This document shows, piece after piece, positions 6,067-6,187 of a stretch of DNA of 6,187 nucleotides. How positions within the stretch are numbered: the stretch's first letter is position 1; each line of letters opens with the position of its first letter. The stretch lies in the NCBI GenBank assembly GCA_026988445.1, contig JALSLF010000606.1:1-6187 (forward strand). Direction: 5' to 3'. Below the pieces are notes generated by a model that saw nothing but the letters and a program-made list of their open reading frames with translations, ran no database searches and had not been told where the DNA came from. The translations under genes were made by a program, and so were the position numbers. Origin of the DNA: Bacteroidales bacterium (lineage in GTDB: Bacteria; Bacteroidota; Bacteroidia; Bacteroidales; NBLH01).

Positions 6067-6100
6067 TTTGTTATAATATTCGATATTTTTTATATTTTTG
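6067..6100 (+). promoter_or_regulatory. Consensus Bacteroidota promoter before the probable atpB
   Basis: A TTTG -33 box (6067-6070) is followed after 22 bases by TATTTTTG (6093-6100), an exact TAnnTTTG -7 box. Both boxes match, and the spacing falls within the 17-23 bases reported for this phylum. Transcription would begin at about 6105-6110, roughly 40 bases before the ATG at 6148. This is the best promoter match in the window, and it suggests that the ATP synthase Fo genes are transcribed separately from the bactofilin-atpZ unit. Confidence 0.65.
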
Positions 6101-6147
6101 TGCTCATAAATTTAAAATATAAAAAACAAGCTGTAAACTTGATATAA

Positions 6148-6187
6148 ATGATAATCAAAAAGTTAACGAAACTTTCAGATACATCCC
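6148..6187 (+). CDS. atpB: Start of a gene, probably ATP synthase subunit a (partial)
   Basis: An ATG at 6148 opens a frame of 13 codons (MIIKKLTKLSDTS) that is still open at the window edge. An in-frame TAA immediately before it (6145-6147) fixes the start. A consensus promoter lies about 48 bases upstream. The gene should be atpB (Fo subunit a) because atpZ and AtpI-like genes normally precede it, but 13 residues are too few to confirm this from sequence. The identity is inferred from context only. Confidence 0.45.
   Translation, partial: MIIKKLTKLSDTS

Overview
The window looks like a chromosomal core-metabolism segment of a Bacteroidota bacterium. The DNA is AT-rich. Start codons sit behind A/T-rich leaders with little or no Shine-Dalgarno. 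Three intergenic regions carry the Bacteroidota -7 promoter box TAnnTTTG. The gene order (DUF177 protein, rpmF, fabH, accB, accC, then bactofilin and ATP-synthase accessory genes) also fits this phylum. I cannot name a genus. All complete genes lie on the plus strand.

Layout. Bases 2-127 are the last 41 codons of an outer-membrane TonB-dependent receptor. After a gap with a candidate promoter come a YceD/DUF177 protein (282-818, GTG start) and ribosomal protein L32 (854-1039). The 224-base gap that follows holds a small hairpin and a 131-base element with perfect 18-base inverted ends that looks like a MITE or insertion-sequence remnant. Next are fabH (1264-2265), accB (2465-2977), an unrecognised small lipoprotein (3003-3503), a strong stem-loop (3522-3561) and accC (3596-4924). 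A second block follows a candidate promoter: a bactofilin (5003-5434), atpZ (5367-5612, overlapping the bactofilin by 68 bases) and a four-helix AtpI-like membrane protein (5614-5988). A consensus promoter at 6067-6100 precedes a gene start at 6148 that runs off the window and is probably atpB.

How the genes work together. AccC carboxylates the biotin on AccB, the first half-reaction of acetyl-CoA carboxylase. The resulting malonyl-CoA becomes malonyl-ACP, which FabH condenses with an acyl-CoA to start type II fatty-acid synthesis. The carboxyltransferase genes accA and accD are not in the window. DUF177 and L32 are ribosome-related genes that often lie next to fatty-acid genes. The second block joins a cytoskeletal polymer-forming protein to proteins thought to help build the F1Fo ATP synthase.

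I found no clearly new multi-gene system. The points most worth a second look are the lipoprotein-plus-terminator between accB and accC, the inverted-repeat element before fabH, and the dual-coded bactofilin/atpZ overlap.
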